Notes: generated from the letters alone by a model not told the origin. Counted from the first letter of the stretch, positions 9,199-20,178 are shown. The stretch is 64,000 nt of DNA from Diphasiastrum complanatum (GCA_029204225.1 CM055097.1:65974268-66038267); one strand, 5' to 3'. Program-made: numbers and translations.

Positions 9199-10704
9199 AA
9201 GTCACCAGAAAGAGGGCCTCACGGACGATGGCTCTAACCCAGGGAAGTGCACCTATGTCCCCCATCAGAAGGTCTATGTCGTGCGCGGCACAGGGGGTAT
9301 GAACAATGTGAGGGAACTCGGCCTCTAGCCGTACACCCATCTGAATGCAGTTCGTGGCATTGTCCGTCACCACTGTGACGACATGTTGTGGGCCTATGGA
9401 CAGGATGGAAGACCTGATGACATTAAACATGAACTCTGCAAATATGACTCTCCCCCCCCTGCTGCAATCCACTGCCCTCAAAAACTGTGTGCCCATGCAG
9501 CTGGAGACCAATATGTTGAGGATAGGCCTCCTCCTGACATCAGTCCAGCCATCGGACATGATGCTGCAACCGTAAGTGGCCCAGTGGCGACGTAGAGGCT
9601 CCATCTCTCTAGACAATAACTCGACCCTATCCCTCAGCATGTGTGTGTGGACAACCTCTGAACTAGGGACTCTCCAGCTAGGGCTGACAGACTGTGCAAG
9701 GCGGAAAGCCCTTCTGAAGGGCTCAGAGTCGGTGATGGCAAATGGAAGGTTCAGCTCATAAATCAGGCTGGCCACGGCCTGTGTGGCCTCTCTATCCATG
9801 TGCGGCTGATGCGTGCCGCGAATGCTCTGCTGCCTAAGAACTCTCCCAGCTGGGCGACGGGTAGCGGACCTCCAGCACGGTGCACCAAACGTGACGGGAA
9901 TGGATGATGACGCGACAGGCTGGGCACTAGTGGATGCATCAGTTGTAGACGTGGAATGGGGAGAGTGGGATGCACTGGCTGGGATGGGTGCAGCAGCGTA
10001 AGTGGGGTACACTGGTGGAGGGTGGACATCTGGCATGGGATACGAAAACAGCTGGGTAGGGAGGTCATCCGGATGTGAAGGGAGGGAGGAAGGGATCTCC
10101 TCAACATCCTGGAAGGCCTCTTCACTGGCATCCGGGGCCTGCTCCTGCCCGGGAGGCGGAGAGTCCATGAGAAAGTCGTAAACTGGGGGAGTGCGAGCAA
10201 CAGTAGGTGGTGGTGGAACCACAGTGGCAACTGGCGGACGCGGTGGGACAGGATCCACCGGAATGGGTGCAAATGGGGGTGCGTGAGGCGGAACTGTCTG
10301 AGAGGGATGAGGGGCAAAGGGACTGGACGAGGATGCACTCTCTCTCCTCGTGCGTGCCAGCCAAGCAGGCAGCAACTCGGGGTCAACTACGTAAGGAGCG
10401 GTGCAAAACCGAAGAACACCCTCCGAAATGGTGTTCTCCCCCGCCACAAGACGTGGCCCATAGGTATCCAAAAGTCGCTGCCTGACGGGAACGGACATGC
10501 TGGCACAGGGGGCAGCATTCAGTGTGCCACCATCTCTCGCGCGTGCGCCGAGTAGGTGGCCTTTAAGGCGAGTGAGGGTGGCAACGAACTCGGTCAGGCA
10601 ATATCGACAGCGCACTATCCTTGCACCGGACTTGTTAGACTTGTCGGGAACCGCCTGACAATGTCCACCTCGTCCCACAGATCGGCAAGGTTGGAATGCA
10701 CCAT
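9150..10704 (-). CDS. hAT transposase, exon 1 (BED finger + DUF659 core)
   Basis: The large 5' exon. A BED-type zinc finger near 10560-10640 reads VRCRYCLTEFVATLTRLKGHL (C-x2-C with a downstream His). A Pro-rich linker follows, then PFAITDSEPFRRAF, CSIMSDGWTDVR (first catalytic Asp) and VVTDNATNC (second catalytic Asp), leading to AAHDIDLLMGDIG. The enzyme would cut and paste the element in the nucleus. I place the start at the ATG at 10704 (MVHSNLADLWDEVDIV), but a frame change near 10650 separates it from the finger, so the start is uncertain. One more frameshift at about 9150 is also present, so the copy is probably inactive unless these are assembly errors. Confidence 0.75.
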
Positions 10705-11039
10705 CTCTGTAGAAAGGACTGGGGAAAGAAGGCAGAGATCTCTGTGGGTGCGATAGGAGTCGGAAGGCTTGAAAAAACCACAATAAAGGCCGAAATAGCA
10801 ATAGCAGGGGAGGACGCAATCAGTGCAATGCGAAGACAGTCGGGAGGGCGCGGAAAGTAGGGCGATGGGCATACAACAAAGAGGGCGCGGACAGCAGGGA
10901 GGGCGCGGACAGTAGGGCGACGGGCAGGGAGAGAGATGAAGCGAGGGGGGGATTAGGTTAAAAAAGAAAATATTAATATATTAAATATTAATATATTAAA
11001 TATTGAAAGATATTATATATTAAAAAATAATATATATTG

Positions 11040-11107
11040 TGGTACCGCGGATTAGTATGGATCCGCGGTACTACACTGGATCCGCGGATCCTGGTACCGC
11101 TGGATCT
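11040..11107. repeat. Right subterminal GC-rich palindromes of the hAT
   Basis: Contains GGTACCGCGG, two GGATCCGCGG-type motifs and CTGGTACCGCTGG. Mirrors the left end. Confidence 0.6.
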
Positions 11108-11108
11108 A

Positions 11109-11165
<57 letters not shown>

Positions 11166-11166
11166 C
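11109..11166. repeat. (TA)n/(GA)n compound microsatellite at the hAT edge
   Basis: About 34 bases of TA followed by 20 of GA, directly outside the right hAT end. hAT insertion beside or into a TA tract would blur the target duplication. Confidence 0.9.
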
Positions 11167-12000
11167 CTATTTATGAATCTGTTTTATTCACTGATAATCT
11201 GTTTCGAACGGTCCATTTGGAACGGACCATGTCGAAACAAAGTTTCATTAAATGGAATGCACTTGTTTCAACTTCCACAGAAATTCTGGTTAAGATTAAA
11301 GATTAATTTGGAAAAGACAAGGTAATAATTTTTAACACATATCAACCATTTGTGCACATGTGAACTCTTATGCCAGATGACCAACCTTGGTGGTAGTTTT
11401 CTCATAGACATAACTAGGTGTGCTCTTCATGAAGCCAAAGTTTAGCACAAGGCAAGCAGCTACTAGTCAGTTATGAAAAAGCTACTATCCCTAGGCCAAC
11501 ATGAAGCGTATATGCTTCCAAGATGCACGGATTCAGACTCAAGGATCACTTCTTTGGCAGTCTTGTCACACTGGTCTCTACATATGTCGTAGAGAATGTG
11601 TGCACCAGAGTTGCATATGATTGGGCTCATTTATTTTCCATGTTATCACGCATGAAAATTGTTTTCTCATTAGTTCCACATGGAGCTATATGCGGAGCTC
11701 ACATGCTTCATTGCAATTGAAAGCCATTTTATGCTTGATCGTACATTTTCAGAGGCTCCTTGCACCTGATCTCACAGATTCCGGTAGGCATTTCTTCTCT
11801 AGCTAGACCACGTTAGTGCTTACATTTTACTAGTTGTCAATCCTAACAAAGATTTTATTTCTATGATGGAGACACAATCAGCTCTCACATGATGACATTC
11901 TTTATGATTTCTGATGATCTTATGTACCATATTTGGCACCTTGAAGACATAAAAATAAGTCTTTTGCTAGGTTGTGAAAGAGGCTCGCAATGACTTACTT
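11167..12000. other. No gene seen
   Basis: Short open frames only, none with motifs. Probably downstream or intronic sequence of the gene whose exons lie at 12005-12687. Confidence 0.4.
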
Positions 12001-12004
12001 TTAC

Positions 12005-12687
12005 CTTCAAATCCTCATCCTGAACGGCAACTGAGCAATTTAAGTGAAAAGCCTAGCACATGTATCAGAGCTGAATACTTAGCTTCAGAATCCATATAAA
12101 ATGTGTCATATAAAGACAATCTAGAGGTAATGAAATAGTTGCACCAATAAGCTCACCCCTTTCCAGAGAAGGCTGGCTGCTTATATCCAGACATTGATCC
12201 ACCAGGTCTTGATAATGGAAAATCTGAGCCTCCACTGGAATGAGGCCAGGCCTCATAAGCACTATTTGGTGGCATCTAGTGAACAAAGCACAGAAGATCA
12301 GCTACTTGGTTGCAATAAATTGATGATTGAGTCCAAAACTAGAGCATTCAGGCATACACTGGGACTGACCAAAAATGCAGTAGAGCCAAAATCGCCCACA
12401 TTTTGACGTTTCCGTATCCAGTCATCAATTGAATCCTCTGCTGCTACTCGCTTAGTCCCAAGAACTGTTACGAACATGCAAGCAAATATGTTCTAAAAAT
12501 AGAGAAAATTTGCGTAATGAAATAACCTACATAAAATGCAATTTACAGATAAACTCCATCAAAAAGATCTAAAAATTTGACCTCCATCACTGAGTATCAA
12601 ACTTATATTGAAGTAACATCAGAAAATAATACCTGGATAGGGCTCTGCGGGTAACATAGAACGAGGTGTCGCATGACACTGCTTGCA
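12005..12687 (-). CDS. Partial spliced host-like gene, unknown protein (exons 12633-12687, 12370-12492, 12157-12275)
   Basis: Three minus-strand exons read through in one frame with canonical borders: acceptor TTTGCAG before 12687, donor CCAG/GTATTA after 12633; acceptor ATTTTTAG before 12492, donor TTTG/GTCAGT after 12370; acceptor TTCACTAG before 12275, donor AGGG/GTGAGC after 12157. The peptides are ASSVMRHLVLCYPQSPIQ, then NIFACMFVTVLGTKRVAAED and DDWIRKRQNVGDFGSTAFL, then MPPNSAYEAWPHSSGG and SDFPLSRPGGSMSGYKQPAF. A last short exon ending at about 12008 (acceptor GTTCAG, then a TGA) is possible. Upstream exons were not fixed; DLLELV near 12930 is one candidate. I do not recognise the protein; the middle exon has a hydrophobic stretch and the end is Gly/Ser/Pro-rich. 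Likely a real host gene or a fragment of one. Confidence 0.55.
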
Positions 12688-12699
12688 CTGCAAACACAT

Positions 12700-14033
12700 T
12701 ACAAAATTACATTAGAGCAAGCAGGCCTTCAAAATTTTGAGTTAGGTGAGCCACCAAATGACGTGAATCTAACATCTGAAAGGAATTAAAACTTTCATGT
12801 ATGTACCAAGATATAAGACAGGAAAATTTGCAGATAATACGTACAGTTTGTAGAAACTTTAAGGAGACAGATATTGTTGCTCGTGAAAAGGTTGTCATGT
12901 GCTAGATGGATAGTCTTACACCAGTTCAAGGAGGTCCTATGCTTTTCCAAAACTAGGGACAAGCTTAGATTTTGCTATACATTGATTCCCTCCAGTTATA
13001 AGGTATTATAGGTTGCCAAGCTGCACCACAGTTTTTGTGCCTCAATTTTGCTTTTAGCCGTGTGCAAAGAACTTCAGGTTGCTGATTTTTAAGCCTATTA
13101 TATCTTTTTTAGTCAAGTATGCTTCTGGAGAGTCTAGCCATGATTCTTAGAAAGTAAATGTTGTTTTGCTTTTTTGCTCAGTGGATGTTCTGGCAGCCAC
13201 AACCACAAATTTTCCACCGATTGAAAAATGTTTCACGAATTGCAGATTCGATGGGCATTGAATCATGATTCCAATTCAGATTAGAGCTGGCTAATTTGAA
13301 TCGTCAAATCGGCTTGATGGGAAAGGAAACCCAAACAGGAAGAAATTCCACCTATTGAGGTTTTTTTAATTCTCTTTTGTAGAAAACTTTCAGAAAGAAG
13401 AGGGAGGGAAGAGAGAAAAGTGCAGAAGAGTGAGGGGAAAGAGAGACTAGTCTGAGGCTTGAAAGTTGTCACTTGAGTTAATAAGAGGAGAGGATGGAAG
13501 TAGTGTTTGGGATGATGCACGTTGCTTAGGATGGAGAATAGAATAGATTATACGAAGGAAAAATCAGGAATAGAATTTAGCAAGGATAAAGAAGGTTCTT
13601 TGATTCTTGAATGTTCAGAAGAATCTACGAAGTCAAGAATCTAGGAAAGATAGGTTAGATGGAGGATTAAAATCAAGAAAAGGCGATTAGGGAAAGGGGT
13701 AAGGGGGTGGGCTAAGGAGAGAGAAAAGAAAATAACTTAGAAGAGGACTTAGGGTTCAGGAATTAGCCTTTACATATCTACTATTAGGATAATTCTCTTC
13801 TGTATACTATAGGGTCTTTGATTAGAAATAGTGAGGACAACAGATCCCGCTTGGGATCATGTGACCTCGAGCACAATATTGTGACAACACATGCACGGAT
13901 GGCCCCCTGTGGATACAATCACATCTTTGATTTCTGCATGGTTATGACATTGTTGATTGCTCGCTAGCGCCAAAAGACATAGGAGTGGCTACCACTCCAA
14001 CACAGGAGGAAGCTCATCCTCCGACTATAAGTG

Positions 14034-14035
<2 letters not shown>
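12700..14035. other. No gene seen; possible upstream part of the 12.0-12.7 kb gene
   Basis: Intron-like AT-rich sequence to about 13250. From 13300 to 13740 it is purine-rich on the plus strand (pyrimidine-rich on the minus strand), as in plant 5' leaders. No start codon could be linked to the exons below. Confidence 0.3.

Positions 14036-14036
<1 letters not shown>

Positions 14037-14095
<59 letters not shown>
14037..14095. repeat. (CT)n microsatellite at the 5' edge of LINE-1
   Basis: About 59 bases of perfect CT. LINE sequence begins at the next base. Confidence 0.95.
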
Positions 14096-14098
<3 letters not shown>

Positions 14099-14305
14099 AG
14101 CGCGTGTCTACTGCTGCTTTGTGGATTTCCGCGAAGCCTTTGATTCTGTGCCCAGGCATCTATTGATACAGAGATTGTGGCTTTCGGGAGGATAATATAC
14201 GGGCAATTCTAGCATCTAGTGGGGTGGTCAACAAGGTTGTCCACTTTCTCTCTTTGGCCTATACATAGATGAGTTGGATCAGGTTATACGGAGGGAGGTT
14301 GTACA

Positions 14306-14494
14306 TTGGGTGACCTTCTTATTGCTATCATGTTATATGTTGATGATGTAGTTTTACTCTCGAGGATGAGGGAGGGCCTGCAGCAGCGTCTAAATGCTCT
14401 TCTTTCTTTCTATACACGGTGTGGTTTGTCAGTGAATGTGGCCGAGACCAAGGTTTTGGTGTTCAACACTTCCATATCCTTCATGATACGATAG
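14306..14494 (+). pseudogene. LINE-1 reverse transcriptase, catalytic segment
   Basis: Carries LYVDDVVLLSRMREGLQQRL, the metal-binding Y-x-D-D block with its usual hydrophobic context, followed by the helix and SVNVAETKVLVF. Upstream frames (about 14100-14290) hold the earlier motifs in other frames. Needs at least two frame corrections to be continuous, so it is dead. Confidence 0.75.
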
Positions 14495-14977
14495 GAGCTT
14501 CTATGGGATGGTCACCCACTTGAGGTAGTTGAGGCCTACACATATTTGGCGTTGTAGTCTCTGGTCCCACACAGGCAGCTGTTTCTCGGTTGCGAAAGGG
14601 CCATCCCTCATTGGTAGATCTGCTTCAGCTCACACATCAAGGATGCAACCAGTAAGTGCCGACTCTTTGATAAAATGGTCGTCCCCTCATCCATGTACGC
14701 AGCGGAGGCATGGATACCACATCAAATTATATTGGTGGAGTTTGTTGTCCCCCCCATTCAGATTGATACAGCGATTGGAGGAATTCCAGGTCATAGACAC
14801 ACACTATGCTGTAGCAGCTTTGTCCTCATCCCGACACTTACATTAAGAGGGACACTCCTCATGGTATTCTTAGGCCCGTCGTCTCCTTTCCACAGTGGGT
14901 ATTCAGATTACTGACCTACCTATTGGCAATCATTAGTATATTCAAGGCTGCCTGTATAGAGCATATCTTCAGAGCAC

Positions 14978-15403
14978 TTGGCAAGGTCCACTGAAAACCA
15001 AGAGCGAGTCGTTCGCACACATTTTCTATCTCTAGATCTAGCTGGATGTCCTATAGTACCAAGATACCTGTTGGAGAGCATCTCACACAGATTGCGGATA
15101 GTGATGGGTCAGTTTTGGGTTTCCTCACATCAGCTAGCCATTGAGACTGGCAGATATAGTGGCACCCCGCGAGAGGCCAGGTTCTGTAGTATGTGTGATA
15201 CACATGAGGTAGAGGATGAGTCACATTTCCTCTTCAGATGCCCAGCTTACTATGAGATACGAGGGAGATATTACTGCTTATTCAGAGAGCACCCAGTCAC
15301 ACTCTCTACCTTGATATATGAGGACTCCAGATGTGGTGCATTGATGATTTGGAAGATGTCAGACTTGCGGATGATGAGACTGGACATAACTGCCCCCCCT
15401 TGA
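14978..15403 (+). pseudogene. LINE-1 C-terminal domain with CCHC-like knuckle
   Basis: A 141-residue open frame: RYLLESISHRLRIVMGQFW, then FCSMC-x7-EDESHFLFRCP, then a short helix. The C-x2-C...H...C arrangement at the end of the protein is typical of LINE ORF2 and lies downstream of the reverse transcriptase. It ends at a TGA at 15401. Confidence 0.7.
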
Positions 15404-15834
15404 TAAAGTTGAGCATCAAGGAGTGCCTATCCCACCAAAGATAGAGACAGGAGGTAACTTGGGTAGTGACTCTGATGGAGAGGCTGAGATTCCAAATGCT
15501 TTAGAGACAGTGTCGACACCCAAAGAGATAGCTAGTTCCTAGGCAACAATCCATAGCTCCATAGCAACAGAGACGACACCGACAGTCCACTCGGAGACAC
15601 AAGTCCACAACATACTTAGCGATAGTTTCACAGCATACTATTCGCCATTTTTTCCAGACTAATGGACATTTATTATACCAGGCTGATGGACTTTGATTGT
15701 GCCACCCATCTCATTATATTTGTAGCTATTGTTTCTTTTTAGCTAGCTGCGCTTTTAAGCTCCTCTATGTGCACAATTGACATGTACCTTTTCTTAGTCC
15801 TATGTACCTTAGGGTATTAAAAGGACGTTAATAA

Positions 15835-15838
<4 letters not shown>

Positions 15839-15873
<35 letters not shown>
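15839..15873. repeat. (CT)n tract between LINE-1 and LINE-2
   Basis: Perfect CT, 35 bases. Serves as the 3' tail of LINE-1 and the 5' border of LINE-2. Confidence 0.95.
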
Positions 15874-15876
<3 letters not shown>

Positions 15877-16084
15877 GCCAGTACAGACCTGACATCTTGA
15901 CGTGGATACATTTGACTACCATGCACAAACATTATCATTTATGTAGTTATCTTAACATGCACTAGATGTTTTTTTCTTTATTACAGTTTTGGAGTCGTTT
16001 ATACGCTCCACGGTTACCACATACTTGACATGTATTTCCTTAGTCTTATATGCCTTTTGGCATGGAAAAGACATTAATATAGCT
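15874..16084 (+). mobile_element. LINE-2, 3'-end remnant (about 210 bp)
   Basis: Shares the LINE-1 3' terminus: TTAGTCTTATATGCC and AAAAGACATTAATA compare with TTAGTCCTATGTACC and AAAAGGACGTTAATA in LINE-1. It is bordered by CT on the left and by (CTT)n/(CT)n on the right. Same orientation as LINE-1. Heavily 5'-truncated, as expected of target-primed reverse transcription. Confidence 0.7.
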
Positions 16085-16110
16085 TTCTTTCTTCTTCTTC
16101 TTCTTCTTCT

Positions 16111-16166
<56 letters not shown>
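16085..16166. repeat. (CTT)n/(CT)n microsatellite
   Basis: About 30 bases of CTT followed by about 50 of CT. The 3' tail of LINE-2 and the left border of LINE-3. Confidence 0.95.
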
Positions 16167-16167
<1 letters not shown>

Positions 16168-16433
16168 AGAAAACACGGGGGAGCCCTCGCTCCCCCTCAC
16201 CTCCGTCTTCTCCCCCCACACCCTCCCCCCAAACCCCCTCCCTCCTCCCGCTGCACAACCTAACATGCAGCAGCCCAATGCTGCTGCTGCCATGCAGCCC
16301 AATCTACTACCCCCCCCCCCCCCCTCCCCTTGCTAATCTACCCTCGTCGTCCTCCCTACCTCCATCTCCTGCTCCAAGAAAAGTCTCCCACTCTGAAGAG
16401 CCCTATACCCCTGCTAAAGCAGTCGAAAACTAT
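16167..16433 (+). pseudogene. LINE-3, 5' leader and ORF1 start
   Basis: Begins right after a CT tract and has a pyrimidine-rich leader. It is followed by an ATG reading MQQPNAAAAMQPNLLPPPP; past a C-homopolymer, in another frame, it continues SSSSLPPSPAPRKVSHSEEP. Pro/Ser-rich low-complexity starts are common in LINE ORF1. Slippage in the C-run (about 16311-16325) explains the frame change. It ends at the truncated right LTR of copia-D. The reverse-transcriptase remainder of what is probably the same LINE resumes at 21190. The link between the two halves is inference. Confidence 0.45.
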
Positions 16434-17275
16434 GTGTGATCCTAGTTCAAGACTATATGAACTCTACTGTATGCCAATTCGATGAATCAAGAAAAGAAAT
16501 TATTTCTACTTGTTGGCCATTTCAATTAGCAGAATCAGATCTGGAAAAAACAGATTCTAACTGACCTCTAATCACAAGTAGTGATAGTGCCTTTCCAATA
16601 GAAACCATATGCTTCTGATTTCATCAATTTCTGACAAGTATTCAAAGAGAAATGAAAGATTTTACAAAACTGAGGCAGCGCCCAATCACAAATAATTGAT
16701 GGTTGTTTTGGCTCCAGAAATGCATTAAATGGAAGTGGAAATGGTATGAATGGTAGCGCCCTCCTCCTACAATCAATTTGCACTTGATCTCATCAGATTT
16801 GGATGAGTGATGAGGGAGAAACACTTGAAAAACCAGATCTGACCGAACAACGAATTCCTACATAAAAAGTAGATCAAGAAGACACAAAAACAATGAAGAT
16901 GGAAGATGCCTCCAATCTCTCTCTCTCTCTCTCCAACTCGTGGAGCCTCTATTAAATAGAATTTGTGTATGTACAATGGTTGGCATGCAATTGCCAAGTG
17001 TCTAATTTCCTATGCATGCATGTCATGGTAGGTGGCAATCTAACTTATTCTCCCCACATGTGCATGGGGGTCTACCAAACTCAAATGGGTCAAAGACATC
17101 ATCATGCAAGAAGGCCTTCCACGAGTTTGGTAAAGAAAAAATATTTGCCTGAAGGCCTTCGACGAGTTTGGTAAAGAAAAAATATTTGCCTAAGTTATTT
17201 AGGCCTTAAAAATTTGGACCCAATTATGACCATGTGCCATGTACTATTTCCTTAACTAGGTTTACAAGTTCAACA
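16434..17275 (-). repeat. Copia-D right (3') LTR, truncated
   Basis: Matches 20355-21189. The last 170 or so bases of the LTR are missing at the 16434 end, together with any target duplication. It contains a 42-base tandem duplication at about 17107-17192 (GAAGGCCTTC...TATTTGCCT) not present in the left LTR. Confidence 0.85.
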
Positions 17276-17539
17276 ACTCCCCCTTAAACCTGTTAAATAA
17301 ATAACTCCTAATGTCTCCCGATGTTTTTCAAATAAGCTCTTATCCAAAGGTTTGGTGAAGATGTCGGCTACCATGTCTTCACTTTGCACATACTCCACTT
17401 CGATGATTTGTTTTTCCTCCAAATCTCTAATGTGATGATATCTCATAGCTATGTGCTTAGTTCTTGGATGAAATACGGAATCCTTGCTTAGTAAGATAGC
17501 TAAAGTGTTATCCATGAGAAGTAAGGATTTTCTTGACAA
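17276..17539 (-). pseudogene. Copia-D RNase H C-terminus
   Basis: Reads HPRTKHIAMRYHHIRDLEE, then VADIFTKPLDKSLFEKHRE, the standard copia pol end. It finishes just short of the polypurine tract. Confidence 0.85.
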
Positions 17540-18337
17540 ACTCCAAGCTGGTTCAAAATGTATTGCATCAATAAGATTTCATTGCACGCTTTTGTTGCTG
17601 CCACATATTTCGATTCACAAGATGATTGAGCAACAATTGATTGTTTCTTGCATACCCATAAAATAGCAGCACCTGCCACTAGACAAACACATCCAGAGAT
17701 GCTCTTTGAATCATCCTTCCTAGACATCCAACTTGCATTTGTGTAGGTGATTACCTCTATGCTTTTGTCAGGTGAAAAATGAAGTCCATAGTTTATAGTA
17801 TGCTTGAGATATTTCAAAACATGTTGTGCTAACTTCCAATGTTTCAAACTTGGATTAGCATTGAATTGACTAAGGCTGAAAACTGAAAAAGCTATTTCAA
17901 GCCTAGTCCATGTTGCTAAGTATATAAGGGAACAATGAGATGTGGATAAGGAATAAGAGCCATCTGCTCTTTTTCCTCTTTGGTTGTAGGACAATCATCC
18001 TTTGATAATATGGTTCCCGTAGACATAGGAACCATTTTCCCCTTACAATCCTGCATGTTAAACCTGTCAAGAAGCTTTGAAATATAGAGAAATTGATGTA
18101 GGAAATAGTTAGAATTTTCCTTTTCAATTTGCACAGCAAGGTTAACTTTGGCTTCTCCCATATCTGCAATTTCAAATATAGAGGATATTTGCTATTAACT
18201 ATCTCCATATCTTTCAGGGACTTAGTAGCAATCAATGTATCATCAACATAAACACCAATGATTACAATTTCCCCATTAAGGTACTTTGTGTAAACATTTG
18301 GATCAGCACTAATAGGGGTAAAACCAAGAAACTTCAA
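17500..18337 (-). pseudogene. Copia-D reverse transcriptase / RNase H
   Basis: 17903-18337 reads IVIIGVYVDDTLIATKSLKDME, the Y-V-D-D active site. 17500-17994 reads SLIYLATWTRLEIAFSVFSLSQF and then WMSRKDDSKSISGCVCLVAG, KQSIVAQSSCESKYVAATKA, the RNase H domain. Overlapping frames show at least two frameshifts. Confidence 0.9.
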
Positions 18338-18859
18338 ACCTTCATCCTTCTTTTGGAATCAGGCCCTTGCTGATTGCTTTAGGCCATAGATGCTCCCCCT
18401 TAAAGAGCAAACATCATTAGGAAATTCATGGGATGTAAATCCCTAGATGCTCCCCCTTAAAGAGCAAACATCATAAGGAAATTCATGGGATGTAAATCCC
18501 TCAGGCTGCTCCATGTAAAGCTCTTCTTGTAACTCTCCATAAAGGTAGGCTGTTTTTTTCATCCACTAAGTGGACAATCAAATTATGTTGAGCAACAAAT
18601 GCAAATATATATCTCACACTAGAATGTTTGATAACCGGGGAAAAAGTGTCAAAGCACCAAACTTGTATGAAATATCCATTTGCACTTCATTGCCTTCCTT
18701 CTTTCGGGTAGAGGTTTGAGATCCCATACCTTCCTTCGATGCATGGAATCTATTTCATCTTGCATGGCTTGCAACCATTTGTCTTTTTCCTTTCCTTATA
18801 GGATTCGGGTTCTCCTACAAAATAACATACTTCAACAAGATATTCATGTTGACTCTGCC

Positions 18860-19362
18860 TCATGGGCTCCTTACCAAGCCTTGAGGATCTTCGAAGTAGC
18901 TCTTCAGGTATATCTCCATGCTGAATTCTTCTTGGTCTTGATGAGCTTCCCGGATCTTGTGAGCAATAATTGGCTTCCTCCCCCACCATAGTTCATATGG
19001 AGATTTTGGACAGGAAGAAGTTTTCAATACTCGATTGAAGAGGTAATTGGCTGCTCCAATTGCATCGGCCCAATATCTTTTGGGAAGATTTGCATGAGCA
19101 ATCATGCACTTGGCTGCCTCCACCAAAGTCTGATTTCTTCTTTCGGCAACTCCATTGTGTTGGGGAGTATAGGCTATAGTAACTTGATGTGTAAGGCCCT
19201 TTTGTTACAATAGTCTAGAAATTCATTAGAAATATACTCTCTTTCTCCATCACACCTTAAAAGGATGAGTTTTTGTTTTGGAGTCCTTTCTACAAAAGCT
19301 TGATACTCTTTGAACATTTCAAATGCCTTGGATCTTTGCTTTATGAAATACACAATATGCAT
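18860..19362 (-). pseudogene. Copia-D integrase fragments
   Basis: 19174-19362 reads FKEYQAFVERTPKQKLILLRCDGEREYISNEF, carrying the second catalytic Asp (usually R-S/T-D-N/R-G-x-E-Y; here it is C-D-G-E). 18860-19126 reads VEAAKCMIAHANLPKRYWADAI then ANYLFNRVL, with the third catalytic region just upstream of it. Frames are interrupted near 19150. Confidence 0.85.
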
Positions 19363-19762
19363 CCTTGTACAATCATCTATGAATGTAATGAGTATTGAGC
19401 ATCATCTAATGAAGGAACATTCATAGGACCACAAATGTCAGTATGAACCATTTCCAAAGGCTTCTTAGCTCAGAAAGCTCTTAAAGGGAGATCTATGCAT
19501 CTTCCCTTTGTAACAAGCATCACATTGGAGATTAGAAATACCTTCTTGGATCTTACATCCAACAAATTGACCTATTGAGCTTCTTTCATGACGTCTTCAA
19601 AAGCTCATGTTAGGTGTTCTTGCAAGAATTGTTCTAAGTGAGTCAAAAGAGGTAGGAAGAGCACCAAGAAAAATAGATAACTTCTGGCCATTATTAATGG
19701 CATATTCTTGTCCTGCAAGAGCTAGAAAGTAAAGTAACTTTTCATTTCTGATATAAATTTCT

Positions 19763-20149
19763 TTATATCACGTTACCACTCCACGTCATTGTATACAATC
19801 TATTTGACATATGTACAACTTCAGAAGTGGATTTAGTTTCAAATTTGTTTTTTAGATAGTTCCAAATATCTTTGGCACTATTCATTTCAGATATTTCAAG
19901 TAGGATGTCTTCTGAAGCGGAAAGACTGATCCAAGCAAATGCTTGATCATTCTTTTCAAGCCACCTATCTCGATCTCTTTGTGTAGCTTCATCTGCTGGT
20001 GGGGTTCCATTAACAATCTCCCATACTGCATTCCTCTTGAAGACCAGCATAACCTTAGTCTTCCAAATGGAATATTGTCTTCCATTTTCCAATATAAGGC
20101 CAACTGGATTTAAGGTGAGTAGACTTGTGTTTGCCATCTCTGATTGCAT
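19763..20149 (-). pseudogene. Copia-D gag N-terminal part
   Basis: Reads NPVGLILENGRQYSIWKTKV, then WLEKNDQAFAWISLSASEDIL, and AKDIWNYLKNKFETKSTSEV. The W-x-x-x-M/V segment, then A-W-x-x-I, then A-x-x-x-W-x-x-L-x-x-x-F/Y is the retrotransposon gag pattern of plant copia. The frame ends after residue 128, and the remainder with the zinc knuckle is not recognisable. Confidence 0.85.
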
Positions 20150-20165
20150 GTTTCATGTAAACAAA

Positions 20166-20177
20166 GCTCTGATACCA
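20166..20177 (-). promoter_or_regulatory. Copia-D primer-binding site
   Basis: TGGTATCAGAGC on the minus strand, complementary to the 3' end of plant initiator tRNA-Met. One base separates it from the LTR. Confidence 0.9.
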
Positions 20178-20178
20178 C

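Larger units (their letters stand above)
5113..11108 (-). mobile_element. hAT-superfamily DNA transposon, near complete
   Basis: The ends are marked by clusters of GGTACCGCGG-type palindromes: 5119-5175 on the left, 11040-11107 on the right. Both contain CCAGCGGTACCAG when read inward, and an AT-rich stretch follows each. Between them lie a multi-exon BED/DUF659 transposase on the minus strand, an 84-bp minisatellite, and a small gene on the plus strand. The exact terminal inverted repeat and the 8-bp target duplication expected of hAT elements could not be fixed by eye. The interior is more GC-rich than the flanks, a sign of a relatively recent foreign block. Confidence 0.7.
14096..15838 (+). 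mobile_element. LINE-1, 5'-truncated non-LTR retrotransposon
   Basis: Starts inside the reverse transcriptase: CFVDFREAFDSVPRHLL (motif with the first catalytic Asp), then GGQQGCPLSLFGLYIDEL, then MLYVDDVVLLSRM (the Y-V-D-D active site), and SVNVAETKVLVFN. The C-terminal part (14978-15403) has a zinc-knuckle-like FCSMCDTHEVEDESHFLFRCP. Several frameshifts and stops (for example near 14205 and 14490) break it. The 3' end reads TTAATAAAGGT and runs straight into CT repeats. The reverse-transcribed copy is therefore flanked by CT tracts on both sides. Confidence 0.8.

Noticed and set aside
9131-10872. Plus-strand frames across the hAT transposase (for example 8984-9328, 9345-9595, 10207-10555)
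   Set aside because: Antisense shadows of the transposase exons, which carry the motifs.
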